Positions 40,019-49,700 of a stretch of 64,000 nt of DNA are shown here, in pieces. Made by a program: the position numbers and the translations under genes. This stretch comes from Roseateles aquatilis (lineage in GTDB: Bacteria; Pseudomonadota; Gammaproteobacteria; Burkholderiales; Burkholderiaceae_C): contig NZ_NIOF01000012.1 in NCBI RefSeq assembly GCF_002205645.1, positions 62,001 through 126,000 of the forward strand. Reading direction: 5' to 3'. The notes under the pieces are model-generated. The model was given only the letters and a program-made list of their open reading frames with translations, was not told where the DNA came from and did not search any database. The first letter of the stretch is position 1. Each line of letters opens with the position of its first letter.

Positions 40019-42076
40019 ATGCCGCGCCACCCGACCTTGCGTTCCGTCCTTCTCCGCCGTGCCCCGGCCTGCCGCCTGACAGGGCTGGCGCTCGCCGCGC
40101 TGATGTTGCAGACGGGCGGCGCCGGTGCCGCGTCCTTCGACATCAACGGCAACAGCACCACCGCGCAGACGCTGGGCAGTGGCAGCGGTCAGACGGGCGT
40201 GGTGCGCCAGGGCTCCGCGCTCACCGTCGGCGGCTCGACCGTGGCCGTCACGGTCAGCGGCAACAACGCCTCGCTCACCAACCTGGGCAGCCTCCTGCAG
40301 ACGGGCACCGGCCGCGCGATCCGCGACAACACCGGCGTGCAGAACCTGGTGATCGTCAACGGCAGCGCCCTCAACGGCAGCGCGCTGATCCGCACGCAGG
40401 ACGGCGACGTGATCCAGATGAACAAGTCCCCCGCCAGCGTGTCGCTGGATAACTGGGGGCAGATGATCTCGCTCAACGCGTCGGGCGCCGGCAACCAGGT
40501 CGTCGACTTCAACGCGATCGCCTCGGGCAGCAATGTCGTCACCAACCGCGCGGGCGCGCTGATGCTGTCCTACGAGGCCGACGCGGTGCGGCCGGGCGTG
40601 AACGGCGTGGTGAACAACGCCGGCACCATTCGCTCGATCACCACCACGGGCTCCAGCAGCGACGGCGTCGACTTCCAGGCCAACGGCGGCATCACCGTCA
40701 ACAACCTGTCCGGCGGCCTGATCGAAGGCGCGCGCCACGGCCTCACCGGCGGCCCGGACAGCGCCGCCGTCAGTTGGACCGCCCTGGTGAACAACGCGGC
40801 CGGCGCGACCATCCGCGGCATGAATGGCGCGGGCCTGAACTTCGACGGCTACAACGCGCTGCAGGTCGTGACGGTGACCAACGCCGGGACGATCCTGGGC
40901 AACGGCCTCACCGGCGATGGCGACGGCGTCGACATCGACGGGCTGGTGAACCTGACCAACACCGGCACGATCCGCTCGTTGAACGCGTTCTCCGCGCTGG
41001 GCAACGGCCTGGCCTTCAGCGAAGGCGTGTCCGTGGGCGGCGGCACGATCCGCAACGCCGGGCTGATCGAGGGCCTGGTGGCCGTGGGCAACACCAACGC
41101 GGTAGGCCGCGGCATCTCGCTGGTAGGCAACGACATCACCAGCGGCCCGCTGAGCGGCCAGCGCGAGGCGCTCTACGCCGACGCCACCGTGATCAACAGC
41201 GCGGGCGGCGTGATCCGCGGCGACAGCGATTCCGCCATCTACATCGGCGGCCTGCGGGGCAGCGGCAAGCTGGTGCGCATCGACAACCAGGCCGGCGCGA
41301 CGATCGTCGGCGGTGGCACCGCCGCGGCGGTGCGCTCGGCCTCGGACTACGACACCACCGTCGTCAACGCCGGCACCATCGACGGCCGCGCCAGCGGCGT
41401 CGCGATGGACCTCGGCGCGGGACGCAACACGTTGGTGGTGAGCGGTGGGCAGGCCGCGATCCTGGGCGACGTGCACGGCGCCAGCGGTGGCGGCAGCGCG
41501 ACGCTGCGCTTCGAGGTCGGCGCCGGCAATCGCTTCCAGTACGACAACGCGCTGGTCAACTTCGACCGACTGCAGGTCGAGAACGGCCAGATCGTGATGA
41601 CCGGCCAGAGCCGCGGCATCGGCACCGTGGCGCTGAACGGCGGCGAGCTCGAATTGCGCGGCAACGCGCGCCTGGGCAACGCCGGCGCACTGGAAGTGGC
41701 CGGCGGCACGCTCAAGGTCGTCGGCGGAGACCAGAGCTTCTCCAGCCTGGCGCTGCTCGGCCACGGCGTCTTCGACCTGAGCAACGCGACCTTGAGCTTC
41801 GGCTCGGTAGGCGCGGTCGGCGGCACGCTCACCGTGCTGCTGAACGGTGCCGGTGGCCTGAGCTTCGTCGGCGACCTGTCGCACAACGCCAATTTCCTGA
41901 ACCTCGTGGCCGTGACCACGGTCAACGGCCTCGCGGCGACCTACCGCTTCAACGGCGGCCTCACCACGCTGAGCGCCGTGCCCGAGCCGGGCAGCCTGGT
42001 GCTGATGCTGGGCGGGCTGGCCGTGCTGCTGCCCTGGGCGCGTCGGCGCGCCGCGGTGGCCACAGCAGCGGCCTGA
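40019..42076 (+). CDS. Large PEP-CTERM surface protein with beta-helix-like repeats
   Basis: 685 residues from ATG 40019. Signal peptide (LTGLALAALMLQTGGAGAAS), then many autotransporter-passenger-like repeats with NAGTI/NNAGTI/NTGTI motifs (e.g. VVNNAGTIRSI, VTNAGTILGNG, LTNTGTIRSL, VVNAGTIDGRASG) predicting a right-handed beta-helix. The C-terminus is a PEP-CTERM sorting signal: AVPEPGSLVLMLGGLAVLLP followed by WARRR. Such proteins are processed by exosortase EpsH/XrtB-type and delivered to the surface with exopolysaccharide. There is no beta-barrel domain. No exosortase is in the window. Confidence 0.88.
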   Translation: MPRHPTLRSVLLRRAPACRLTGLALAALMLQTGGAGAASFDINGNSTTAQTLGSGSGQTGVVRQGSALTVGGSTVAVTVSGNNASLTNLGSLLQTGTGRAIRDNTGVQNLVIVNGSALNGSALIRTQDGDVIQMNKSPASVSLDNWGQMISLNASGAGNQVVDFNAIASGSNVVTNRAGALMLSYEADAVRPGVNGVVNNAGTIRSITTTGSSSDGVDFQANGGITVNNLSGGLIEGARHGLTGGPDSAAVSWTALVNNAAGATIRGMNGAGLNFDGYNALQVVTVTNAGTILGNGLTGDGDGVDIDGLVNLTNTGTIRSLNAFSALGNGLAFSEGVSVGGGTIRNAGLIEGLVAVGNTNAVGRGISLVGNDITSGPLSGQREALYADATVINSAGGVIRGDSDSAIYIGGLRGSGKLVRIDNQAGATIVGGGTAAAVRSASDYDTTVVNAGTIDGRASGVAMDLGAGRNTLVVSGGQAAILGDVHGASGGGSATLRFEVGAGNRFQYDNALVNFDRLQVENGQIVMTGQSRGIGTVALNGGELELRGNARLGNAGALEVAGGTLKVVGGDQSFSSLALLGHGVFDLSNATLSFGSVGAVGGTLTVLLNGAGGLSFVGDLSHNANFLNLVAVTTVNGLAATYRFNGGLTTLSAVPEPGSLVLMLGGLAVLLPWARRRAAVATAAA

Positions 42077-42253
42077 GTCGCCATCGGGGCCAGAGGGCCC
42101 GAGGGTGCGACGCCGCACGGGCGCGTGAGGGCGTGAGGCGGCGCGGGCGGCGAGCACGCACACGTCGTTGCAATCCGCTCCTCGCCATGCGGGGAGGCCG
42201 CGGGAGCGGCAGTTGCCAAAAGGAGGCCACCATTTTTCTGGAAAGGACCTTCC

Positions 42254-43012
42254 ATGCCGCCGACGCGCCTCCTCGCCACCGCCTGCCTCGCCGCCCTGCC
42301 CCTGGCCTCCTGGGCCCAGGTCACCGTCAAGGACGACGGCCAGTGGCGCGCCCTGCTCACCGCGGGCGCCAGCCTGTCCTCGGGCAACAGCGACTCCACC
42401 ACCGTGAACCTGAGCGGTGAAGCGGTGAAGGCCACCAAGACCGACAAGCTCACGTTCAACGGCCGCGTGCTTTACGTCAAGAACGACGACACCGACTCTG
42501 AACAGCGCTACGCCGCCGGCGCGCACTACCAGCGCGACCTCAACGAGCGCGTCTTCGGCTTCGGCCAGTTCGACGCGCTGCGTGACGAGCCCGCCAACCT
42601 GTCGTCGCGTTACTCGCTGGGCGGCGGCCTGGGGTATCACGTGATCAAGCGGGACGACCTCACCTTCGATGTCTCGGGCGGTCTGGGCTACACGCGCGAG
42701 CGCTACCTGCAGCCGGAGATCGTCGACGGGCAGCCGCGCGATGCATACGGCAACACCGAGGTCCTGCTCGCGGAGGAGTCGACGCACAAGTTCAGCGAGA
42801 CCACCACCTTCCGCCAGAAGCTGACCTTCCTGCCCAACCTGCGCAACAGCGATCAGTACCGGACGGTGTTCGATGCCGGCGTGTCGGTGGCGATGACGAA
42901 ACGGCTGAGCCTCACGGCCACGGTCTCACATCGCTATGACAGCGATCCGGGACCCGGACTGAAGAAGAGCGACGTGCTCTTCATCACGGGGGTGTCGTTC
43001 AGGATCGATTGA
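42254..43012 (+). CDS. DUF481 (YdiY-like) outer-membrane protein
   Basis: 252 residues with a signal peptide (LLATACLAALPLASWAQV). The mature protein is built of amphipathic strands: WRALLTAGASLSSGNSDSTT, VNLSGEAVKATKTDKLTFNG, RYAAGAHYQRDLNERVFGFG, GGGLGYHVIKRDDLTFDVSG, and DVLFITGVSFRID at the C-terminus. This matches DUF481 (YdiY-type), an outer-membrane beta-barrel family often linked to salt or acid stress. GGAAAGGA precedes the ATG. Likely monocistronic. Confidence 0.88.
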   Translation: MPPTRLLATACLAALPLASWAQVTVKDDGQWRALLTAGASLSSGNSDSTTVNLSGEAVKATKTDKLTFNGRVLYVKNDDTDSEQRYAAGAHYQRDLNERVFGFGQFDALRDEPANLSSRYSLGGGLGYHVIKRDDLTFDVSGGLGYTRERYLQPEIVDGQPRDAYGNTEVLLAEESTHKFSETTTFRQKLTFLPNLRNSDQYRTVFDAGVSVAMTKRLSLTATVSHRYDSDPGPGLKKSDVLFITGVSFRID

Positions 43013-43021
43013 CGGCGGGCG

Positions 43022-43675
43022 TCAGCCTGCCGCCACCCGCCCGCGCCACCCCAGCAGGCTGACGCCCAATCCCACGAAGCACGCGCCGAAGATCCGGTTC
43101 AGCGCCCTCACGCGCCGGGACGACGACAGGCCGCGCCGCAGCGCGCGCGCCAGCACCACGTAGAACGCATGCGCCAGCACGGCGCAGCCGGAGAACGTCA
43201 CCGTCAGCACCGCGAAGTCGCGCGCCGCGGATTCGGGGTGGTTCATGAACTGCGGGAACAGCGCGGCGAAGAAGAGGATGGCCTTGGGATTCGTCAACGC
43301 GACGACGATGCCGCGGCCGAAAAGCGCGCGGCGGGACAGGATCGGCGCCGCGCTGGCGGCAGGCTCGCCGGACGCGATGGACAGGCCCTGGTCGCCTTGC
43401 CGCCATTGCTTGACGCCGAGGTAGATCAGGTAGCAGGCGCCCAGCAGCTTCACCACCAGGAAGGCTTGGGCGGACGTGCGCAGCAGCACGCCCAGCCCCG
43501 CCGTCGTGGCGGCGGACACGGCCAGCAATCCGACCGCGTTGCCCAGCGATCCCACCATGGCCAGGCGCGGTCCGACGCTCAGCGAATTGGAGATGGCCAT
43601 CAGCACCGCGGGGCCAGGCGTGAAGGTGACGAACAGCGCCACTCCGACAAAACCGATCCAGCTGGTCCAATCCAA
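43022..43675 (-). CDS. LysE/RhtB-family amino-acid exporter
   Basis: 217 residues using the TTG at 43675, which has GGGAG upstream; no ATG fits. Six hydrophobic segments in the RhtB layout: IGFVGVALFVTFTPGPAVLM (with the TPGPA motif), GNAVGLLAVSAATTAGLGVL, FLVVKLLGACYLIYLGVKQW, VALTNPKAILFFAALFPQF (the NPKA motif) and two more. Exports amino acids or derivatives such as homoserine lactone. Convergent with the DUF481 gene. Confidence 0.92.
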   Translation of the reverse strand: MDWTSWIGFVGVALFVTFTPGPAVLMAISNSLSVGPRLAMVGSLGNAVGLLAVSAATTAGLGVLLRTSAQAFLVVKLLGACYLIYLGVKQWRQGDQGLSIASGEPAASAAPILSRRALFGRGIVVALTNPKAILFFAALFPQFMNHPESAARDFAVLTVTFSGCAVLAHAFYVVLARALRRGLSSSRRVRALNRIFGACFVGLGVSLLGWRGRVAAG

Positions 43676-43731
43676 GGGGGGCTCCCAATGCGCGATGAAA
43701 GACGACCTGAGCGGGTCAGGGTGTGATCGTC

Positions 43732-44475
43732 TCAGAGGATCTGCCGGGGCCGATTCCAGGGTTTCGTGATGTCGATGCCGGCCTGCTTCATCGAGGCGAG
43801 GCACAGTGCCAGGAAGTCCAAATACGGTATGCGCATCGGGCGGTTCTTCGCATCGAAGGTCTCGCCCAGCAAGTGACACAACTCGCCGCCGAAGCTCTGC
43901 CCGGGATCGTCTGGCTGGCGAGCCGTCGAAACGCCCGGCAGGTCAGCGATGCGGCCCGCGCCCGGCGGCGTGTCGGTCTTGAAATCGGTGTCGGTGATCT
44001 TCGCTTGCCGCCTCAGGTCCCTGAGGCCGTCACAGAAGCGCCAGACTGCCGCCTTGTTGCGCAGGTAGATCACGATCGAATCGGGGCGGCCGTCGGCGAT
44101 GTAATGCGGGCAATGCTTGGCCTGGATCACGTCGGTGTTGCCGATACCGGAAAACAGCGGCTGGATGGCCTGCCAGACATACAGCAGACGCGCCCCCTTG
44201 ACCGACAGGTAGACGCGCTCTTCGATGCACGCCACGATATCGCTGCCCTGGTAGGACGGGCTGTAGTGGTACGTCCATCCGAGCGCCGGCTGCTGCCCCG
44301 ACCCCGGCGAGTAGACGTTCTCGTAGATCCAGTCCTCCAGCGGCGAGCCGACGGCGATGCCCTGCGGATCGGCGTCCCACAACTGCTTGACGGCGTCTTT
44401 GACAGGCTGGGGAACACGCGCGAAGGTCGAGCAGTGGAGCAAGGTGTGATTCGCACCGCACAGCAGGCAAGGCAT
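43732..44475 (-). CDS. Unknown protein with an N-terminal cysteine cluster; weak HopA1-effector-like resemblance
   Basis: 247 residues; GGAGGAG five bases before ATG 44475 supports that start over the ATG at 44487. The N-terminus has CLLCGANHTLLHC, a possible zinc knuckle. The body includes PDSIVIYLRNKAAVWRFCDG and later SFGGELCHLLGETF, a spacing that reminds me of the HopA1-type effector family (a conserved V-L/I-Y and a later S-F-G-x-x-x-C/R). That resemblance is weak and from memory. No signal peptide or membrane segment; no secretion genes nearby. Otherwise unrecognised. Confidence 0.6.
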   Translation of the reverse strand: MPCLLCGANHTLLHCSTFARVPQPVKDAVKQLWDADPQGIAVGSPLEDWIYENVYSPGSGQQPALGWTYHYSPSYQGSDIVACIEERVYLSVKGARLLYVWQAIQPLFSGIGNTDVIQAKHCPHYIADGRPDSIVIYLRNKAAVWRFCDGLRDLRRQAKITDTDFKTDTPPGAGRIADLPGVSTARQPDDPGQSFGGELCHLLGETFDAKNRPMRIPYLDFLALCLASMKQAGIDITKPWNRPRQIL

Positions 44476-44612
44476 GGGCTCCTCCATGACGCAGCAACGA
44501 CACGGCGCATGGTAGCGGCCCGTGCGCGATCGCGAGGCAATGCCGCGATGCCGCCAAGGTTTCAACCACAATGCGCGAATCGCAGGCTCAGTCTTGCCAA
44601 CCTCCCCCCCTC

Positions 44613-45182
44613 ATGCGCACCCTTCCCCTGCTGCTCGCCGCCCTCCTGACCGGCGCCTCCGCCTTCGCCCAGACCCCGCCGCAGGCGCCGTCGCAGCCGC
44701 AGCCACAAGGCGAGACCCTGCTCGTCGCGCCGCCCGCCGGCTACAAGGTCGTGACACAGAAGACCGCCGGCAACATGACGATCACGGAGTTCATTCCGAA
44801 GAACGAAGAACTGCCGGCGTGGACGGAGATGGTCACCATCCAGGTGTTCGCCAAGCTCGACAACGCAACGCCGAAGCAGTTCCAGGAGCTCATGGGCGCG
44901 GCGTGGAAGCGCCAGTGCAAGACCAGCCAGTCCTTCCCGGTCTCGGACGGCGTGGAGCGCGGCTATGCGACGTCGGTGTGGTTCCAGGGTTGCGAGCACA
45001 AGGGCACGCCCTCGAAGGACGAGCTGACCTGGTTCAAGGCCATCAAGGGCGCGGACGCCTTCTATCTGGTGCAAAAGGCTTTCGCGTACCAGCCGACGCC
45101 GGAGCAGATGGCGCCGTGGATCGAGTACCTGCGCGCGGTGCGCGTGTGCGACAACAGGAACCCCGAGCGGGCCTGCAAGTAG
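44613..45182 (+). CDS. Periplasmic protein of unknown function
   Basis: 189 residues from ATG 44613. Signal peptide RTLPLLLAALLTGASAFAQ, a Pro/Gln-rich linker (TPPQAPSQPQPQGE), then a compact domain with VVTQKTAGNMTITEFIPKNE and WTEMVTIQVFAKLDNATPKQ, ending with CDNRNPERACK. Four cysteines could form two disulfides. The NMTITEFIPxxE...W(T/S)EMVTIQ pattern occurs in uncharacterised exported proteins of proteobacteria; I know no function. Convergent with the racemase gene. Confidence 0.75.
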   Translation: MRTLPLLLAALLTGASAFAQTPPQAPSQPQPQGETLLVAPPAGYKVVTQKTAGNMTITEFIPKNEELPAWTEMVTIQVFAKLDNATPKQFQELMGAAWKRQCKTSQSFPVSDGVERGYATSVWFQGCEHKGTPSKDELTWFKAIKGADAFYLVQKAFAYQPTPEQMAPWIEYLRAVRVCDNRNPERACK

Positions 45183-45198
45183 GCGCGCGGCCGGACCG

Positions 45199-45924
45199 TC
45201 AGGCCGCCGACGTCGCCGCCCGCAACGCGGCCCGCGCCAGCAGTCGCGTCGAATCGAGCGTCGGCAGCGCGGCGTTGCTGTCGTCGATGATCAACGGGAT
45301 CTCGGTGCAGCCCAGGACCACCGCGTCGCAGCCGCGTGAGCGCAGATCCTCGATGGCCTGCTGGAAGCGCGCGATCGTGCCGGGACCGACCCGCCCCGGC
45401 ACCAGCTCGTTCATGATCAGGTCGCCAAGCTCGTCACGCCAGGCATCGGTGGGCCGCACGGCGTCCAGGCCGAGGGCCGACAGCGCCCGCGGATAGACAT
45501 CGCTGGCGACCAGCCAGCGCGTGCCCAGCACGCCCACGCGCCGGAAGCCGCGGGCGCGCGCCTCGTCGGCGACGACACGGGCGATGTGAAGCCAGGGCAG
45601 CGGGGAAGACGGCTCCACCAGGTCGAAGGCCTGATGGATGGTGTTGTCGGGGCAGATCAGCAGTTGCGCGCCCGCGGCGCTCAACCTGCGGGCGGAGTCC
45701 AGCATCAACGCCGCCACGCCGGCGCGGTCACCGCGCTCCAGTGCCTCGACGTAACGATGCAGCGACGGCGTATGCAGGCTCACTTCCGGATGGGCATGCG
45801 GCCCCAGCAGCGCCGCGCCCTCGGCGCAGATCGTGCGGTAACACAGCGCGGCGCCTTCGGCCGAGCAGCCGACGATGCCGATGTGAAGAGGCGCGGAGGG
45901 GGTGGACGGTGCGGAGGCGGACAT
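45199..45924 (-). CDS. Aspartate/glutamate racemase-family protein
   Basis: 241 residues. IGIVGCSAEGAALCYRTICA opens the fold; the two catalytic cysteines are C91 in LLICPDNTIHQA and C206 in VVLGCTEIPLII, both in the expected context. This family (Asp/Glu/hydantoin racemases) interconverts amino-acid enantiomers without cofactor. The CPDNT form is typical of the aspartate racemase branch. ATG at 45924. It appears to stand alone. Confidence 0.92.
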   Translation of the reverse strand: MSASAPSTPSAPLHIGIVGCSAEGAALCYRTICAEGAALLGPHAHPEVSLHTPSLHRYVEALERGDRAGVAALMLDSARRLSAAGAQLLICPDNTIHQAFDLVEPSSPLPWLHIARVVADEARARGFRRVGVLGTRWLVASDVYPRALSALGLDAVRPTDAWRDELGDLIMNELVPGRVGPGTIARFQQAIEDLRSRGCDAVVLGCTEIPLIIDDSNAALPTLDSTRLLARAALRAATSAA

Positions 45925-45999
45925 GGGTCGATGTTAGAGAAGGTCCGCGGCGCTTGCCACGGCATCGCCGGCCACCAACGTGAATGGCACGCCATCACC

Positions 46000-46497
46000 T
46001 CATCGCGCCGCCACCCGAAACTCCACCTGGAAGTGGACCTCGCCCGAGGTCTTCAGCGGCGGCAGCTTGACCAGCGCGTCCTGCAGCGCCTGCCGGACCG
46101 TCTTCTCCACATCGCCCTTGGTCGCCAGCTTGATCCCGCATCTGGCGACACGGCACTCGAACTGCACTCGCGCGGACATCGCCGACGGATTGAGTTCGAG
46201 CACGCGAGACGCGCTGGCCTCCGCCGTCTTGACGAAGGCCGCGAGATCCTGGACGGTGGTCCGCTTTTGAATCTCGGCCTCCGGCATCAGCAGTGTCACG
46301 CCCGCCATCGTCACGCGCTGGCCGCGCGCGTCGCGGGATCTGTCCTGAAAGTAGGTCTGCGATTGACCGGACGCCGATGGGCTCTCTTGATCGAGCATGT
46401 CGCCACCGGCCGATGACGCGACGGCAGCGCTGGAGAGCAAGGTCGACGCAACCAGCACAAGGCCGGAGCGACGGAGAAATGAATGGCGACGGATCAC
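46000..46497 (-). CDS. Exported protein of unknown function
   Basis: 165 residues from GTG 46497. N-terminal signal (SFLRRSGLVLVASTLLSSAA). The mature chain has a conserved-looking C-terminal half (VQFECRVARCGIKLATKGDV; VKLPPLKTSGEVHFQVEFRV) with one cysteine pair (FECRVARCGI) that may be disulfide bonded. Ends in a beta-strand-rich segment. The lone GAGGGAT lies about 11 bases upstream, so the start is uncertain. No family recognised. Confidence 0.6.
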   Translation of the reverse strand: MIRRHSFLRRSGLVLVASTLLSSAAVASSAGGDMLDQESPSASGQSQTYFQDRSRDARGQRVTMAGVTLLMPEAEIQKRTTVQDLAAFVKTAEASASRVLELNPSAMSARVQFECRVARCGIKLATKGDVEKTVRQALQDALVKLPPLKTSGEVHFQVEFRVAAR

Positions 46498-46730
46498 GGC
46501 GAAACGATCCCTCGCGGCGCGACGGAGCGCCGGACTTCAAAGGCGGTGATGGGCATGGTGAGCTTCGACTGAACAGGTATTCGCACAAGGCTTTGCATCT
46601 TGCCAACGCGGCACGGCGAATCGGCCCCATTGGACCTCAAACGCCCTGGCGTTTACCCGATCCGTGACTCCAGACACCCTCGTTCCCCAGGCCTAGACTG
46701 CTCCGTTCCGACTGCTTTCCCTTCATCGTC

Positions 46731-49700
46731 ATGAGATTCAAACTCGCGGGCACTGCCCTGGCATTGATGACGGCCTTCACCGCGGCGAACGCCCAGGCGG
46801 CCTCCGGGGCGCTCGGCCCCTTGACGAATCCCTTGTGGCTGCGCCAGTCGGCCATCTCCCCCGACGGGCGACAGATCGCCTTCACCTTCCAGGGCAACCT
46901 CTACCTGGTGCCCGCCGCGGGCGGCGCGGCCCGGCTGCTGGTGTCCAACGGCAAGCACACCTCGGCCCCGCTCTGGTCGCCCGACGGCAAGCTGATCGCC
47001 TACGCGTCCAACCTCTACGGCAACGACGACGTCTTCCTCGTCTCCGCCGAGGGCGGCCCGTCGCGCCGGTTGACGACGCACTCCGCGTCGGAGTTGCCGG
47101 TGGCCTTCACGCCGGACGGCCGGTCGGTGCTGTTCTCGGCCCAGCGCCAGGACGTGCGCGCGAGCATGGCCTTCCCCTCCCCCGCGCTGAGCGAGCTCTA
47201 CAAGACCAGCATCGAAGGCGGTCGCCGCCCCGAGCAGATCTTCAGCGACCCCGCCCTCGCCGGCCGCTACGACAAGGCCGGCACGCGCCTGGTCTACGAA
47301 GACTGGAAGGGTTACGAGAACGCCTTCCGCAAGCACCACATCTCGCCGGTCGCCCGAGACATCTGGCTGTGGGACGCCAGGACCGGCCAGCACCGCAAGC
47401 TCACCAGCACCGGCGGCGAGAACCGCAACCCGGTCTGGTCGGCCGACGAGCAGTCGATCTACTACCTCAGCGAGAAAAGCGGCTCCTTCAACGTCTGGAA
47501 GATGCCGGCGAACCAGCCCGAGGCGACTCGGCAGATCACCCACTTCAGCAAGAACCCGGTGCGCTTCCTGTCGGTGGCCGCGGACGGCACGCTGTCCTTC
47601 GGTTACGACGGCGAGCTGTACACGATGGCCGGCGACACCGCCACGCCCAGGAAGCTCAGCGTCAGCATCGCCGCCGACGCGCTGGTGCCCAGCGTGGAGA
47701 ACCTCAAGCTGGGCGACGGCGCCACCGACCTGGCGGCGAGCCCCGACGGCAGCGAGGTCGCCGTGATCGTGCGCGGACAGGTCTTCGTCACGTCCACGGA
47801 GTTCGGCAACACGCGCCGCATCACCGACGGCCCGGGCCAGAAGCGCTCGATCAGCTTCAGCCCCGATGGACGCAAGCTGCTCTACGCCTGCGAGCAGGAC
47901 GGCCAATGGAGCCTGTGCGAGTCCGCCATCGCCGGTGACAAGAAGGCCGTGCCCAGCTTCTTCAACGCGCCGCGACTCACCACGCGGGTGCTGTTGAAGA
48001 ACGAGCATCAGAACTTCCAGCCGCGCTACTCGCCCGACGGCAAGCAGGTCGCGTATCTGCAGGACCGGTCGGCGGTGCACGTGCTGGACGTCGCCTCGGG
48101 CAAGACGCGCGAGGTGCTGTCCAGCCAATGGAATTACTCCTACGAGGATGGCGATCAGGCCTTCGACTGGGCGCCGGACGGCAAGAGCCTGCTGGTCCAG
48201 TTCGTCGACCACACCCGCTGGGGCCAGGAGCTCGGCGTGGTGCCGGCCGACGGCAGCGGCAAGCTGGTCAACCTGACGCGCAGCGGCTACGACGACGTGC
48301 GCCCGCTGTTCGGGCGCGGCGGCCAGATGATGATCTGGCTCAGCGACCGCCAGGGCCTGCACGGCAGCGGCGGCGGCGCGCGCACCGACGCCGACATCTT
48401 CGGCATGTTCCTGACCCGCGCCGCCTACGACCGCTTCAAGCTCGACAAGGCCGAGTACGCGCAGCTCAAGCAGCGCGAGGACGACGAGAAGAAGGATGCC
48501 GACAAGAAGGAAGCGGAGAAGAAGGACGCCGACAAGAAGGACGGCAGGAAGGACACCGCCAGGGCCGACGACGCGAAGGCCGAGCCCAAGGAGCCGGTCA
48601 AGCCCGTCGTCATCGAGATGGAAGGCCTCGAGAACCGCGTCGCGCGGCTCACGACGGCCTCCGGCGATATCCGCGATTTCGCGCTCACGCCGGACGGCGA
48701 GCAGCTGTTCTATGTCGCCAAGACCAGCGAGGGCTACGAGGTCTCCCAGGCCCGCCTGCGCGACAAGGAAACGCGCCGCGTCGGCCTGCTGCCGGAAGGA
48801 CGCGGCGAGGCCGTCGCGTTGTGGCTGGACGCCAAGGGCGAGAACGGCTTCGTGATGGCCGGCGGCCAGGTGCAGAAGTTCAAGGTGCCCGGCGGCGACG
48901 GCAAGGGCGACGTGAAGACCGAGCCGGTCAAGTTCCTGGCCGAGCTGCGCATCGACCACGCGGCCGAGCGCGCGCAGATGTTCGACCACGCCTGGCGGCA
49001 GACGCGCGAGAAGCTCTACGTCAAGGACATGGGCGGCGTGGACTGGGACTACTACCGCAAGGTCTATGAGCGCCAGTTGCCCTTCGTCGCGGACGGCACC
49101 GACTTCGCGGAGCTGCTCAGCGAGATGCTGGGCGAGCTGGACGTCTCCCACACCGGCAGCGGCTATCGCCCGCCGCCGAGCGGCGACGCCACGGCCTCGC
49201 TGGGCGTCTTCTACGACCAGGCCTACCAGGGCCAGGGCGCGAAGATCGCGGAGGTGATCGAGGGCGGTCCGCTGGACACCGCGAGCAGCCGCGTCAAGGC
49301 GGGCATGGTGATCGAGTCCATCGACGGCACGGCCATCGCGGCGGGCGCGGAGTTCGACTCGCTGCTCAACCTCAAGGCCGGCAAGCAGTTGGCGATCGAG
49401 GTGCTGGACCCGGCGACCGGCAAGCGCTTCGACCAGACGCTCAAGGCCATCGGTATCGGCGCGGAGCGGGAACTGCTCTACAAGCGCTGGGTGCGGCGGG
49501 AGCGCGCGCTGGTGGACCAGCTGTCGGGCGGCCGGCTGGGCTACGTGCACGTGCGCGGCATGGATGACGAGAGCTACCGGCAGGTGTACGCCGACGCGCT
49601 GGGCCCGGCCAGCGCCAAGGAGGCGTTGATCGTCGACACGCGCTTCAACGGTGGCGGCAATCTGCACGACTCCCTGGCGACGCTGCTGTCGGGCAAGCCC

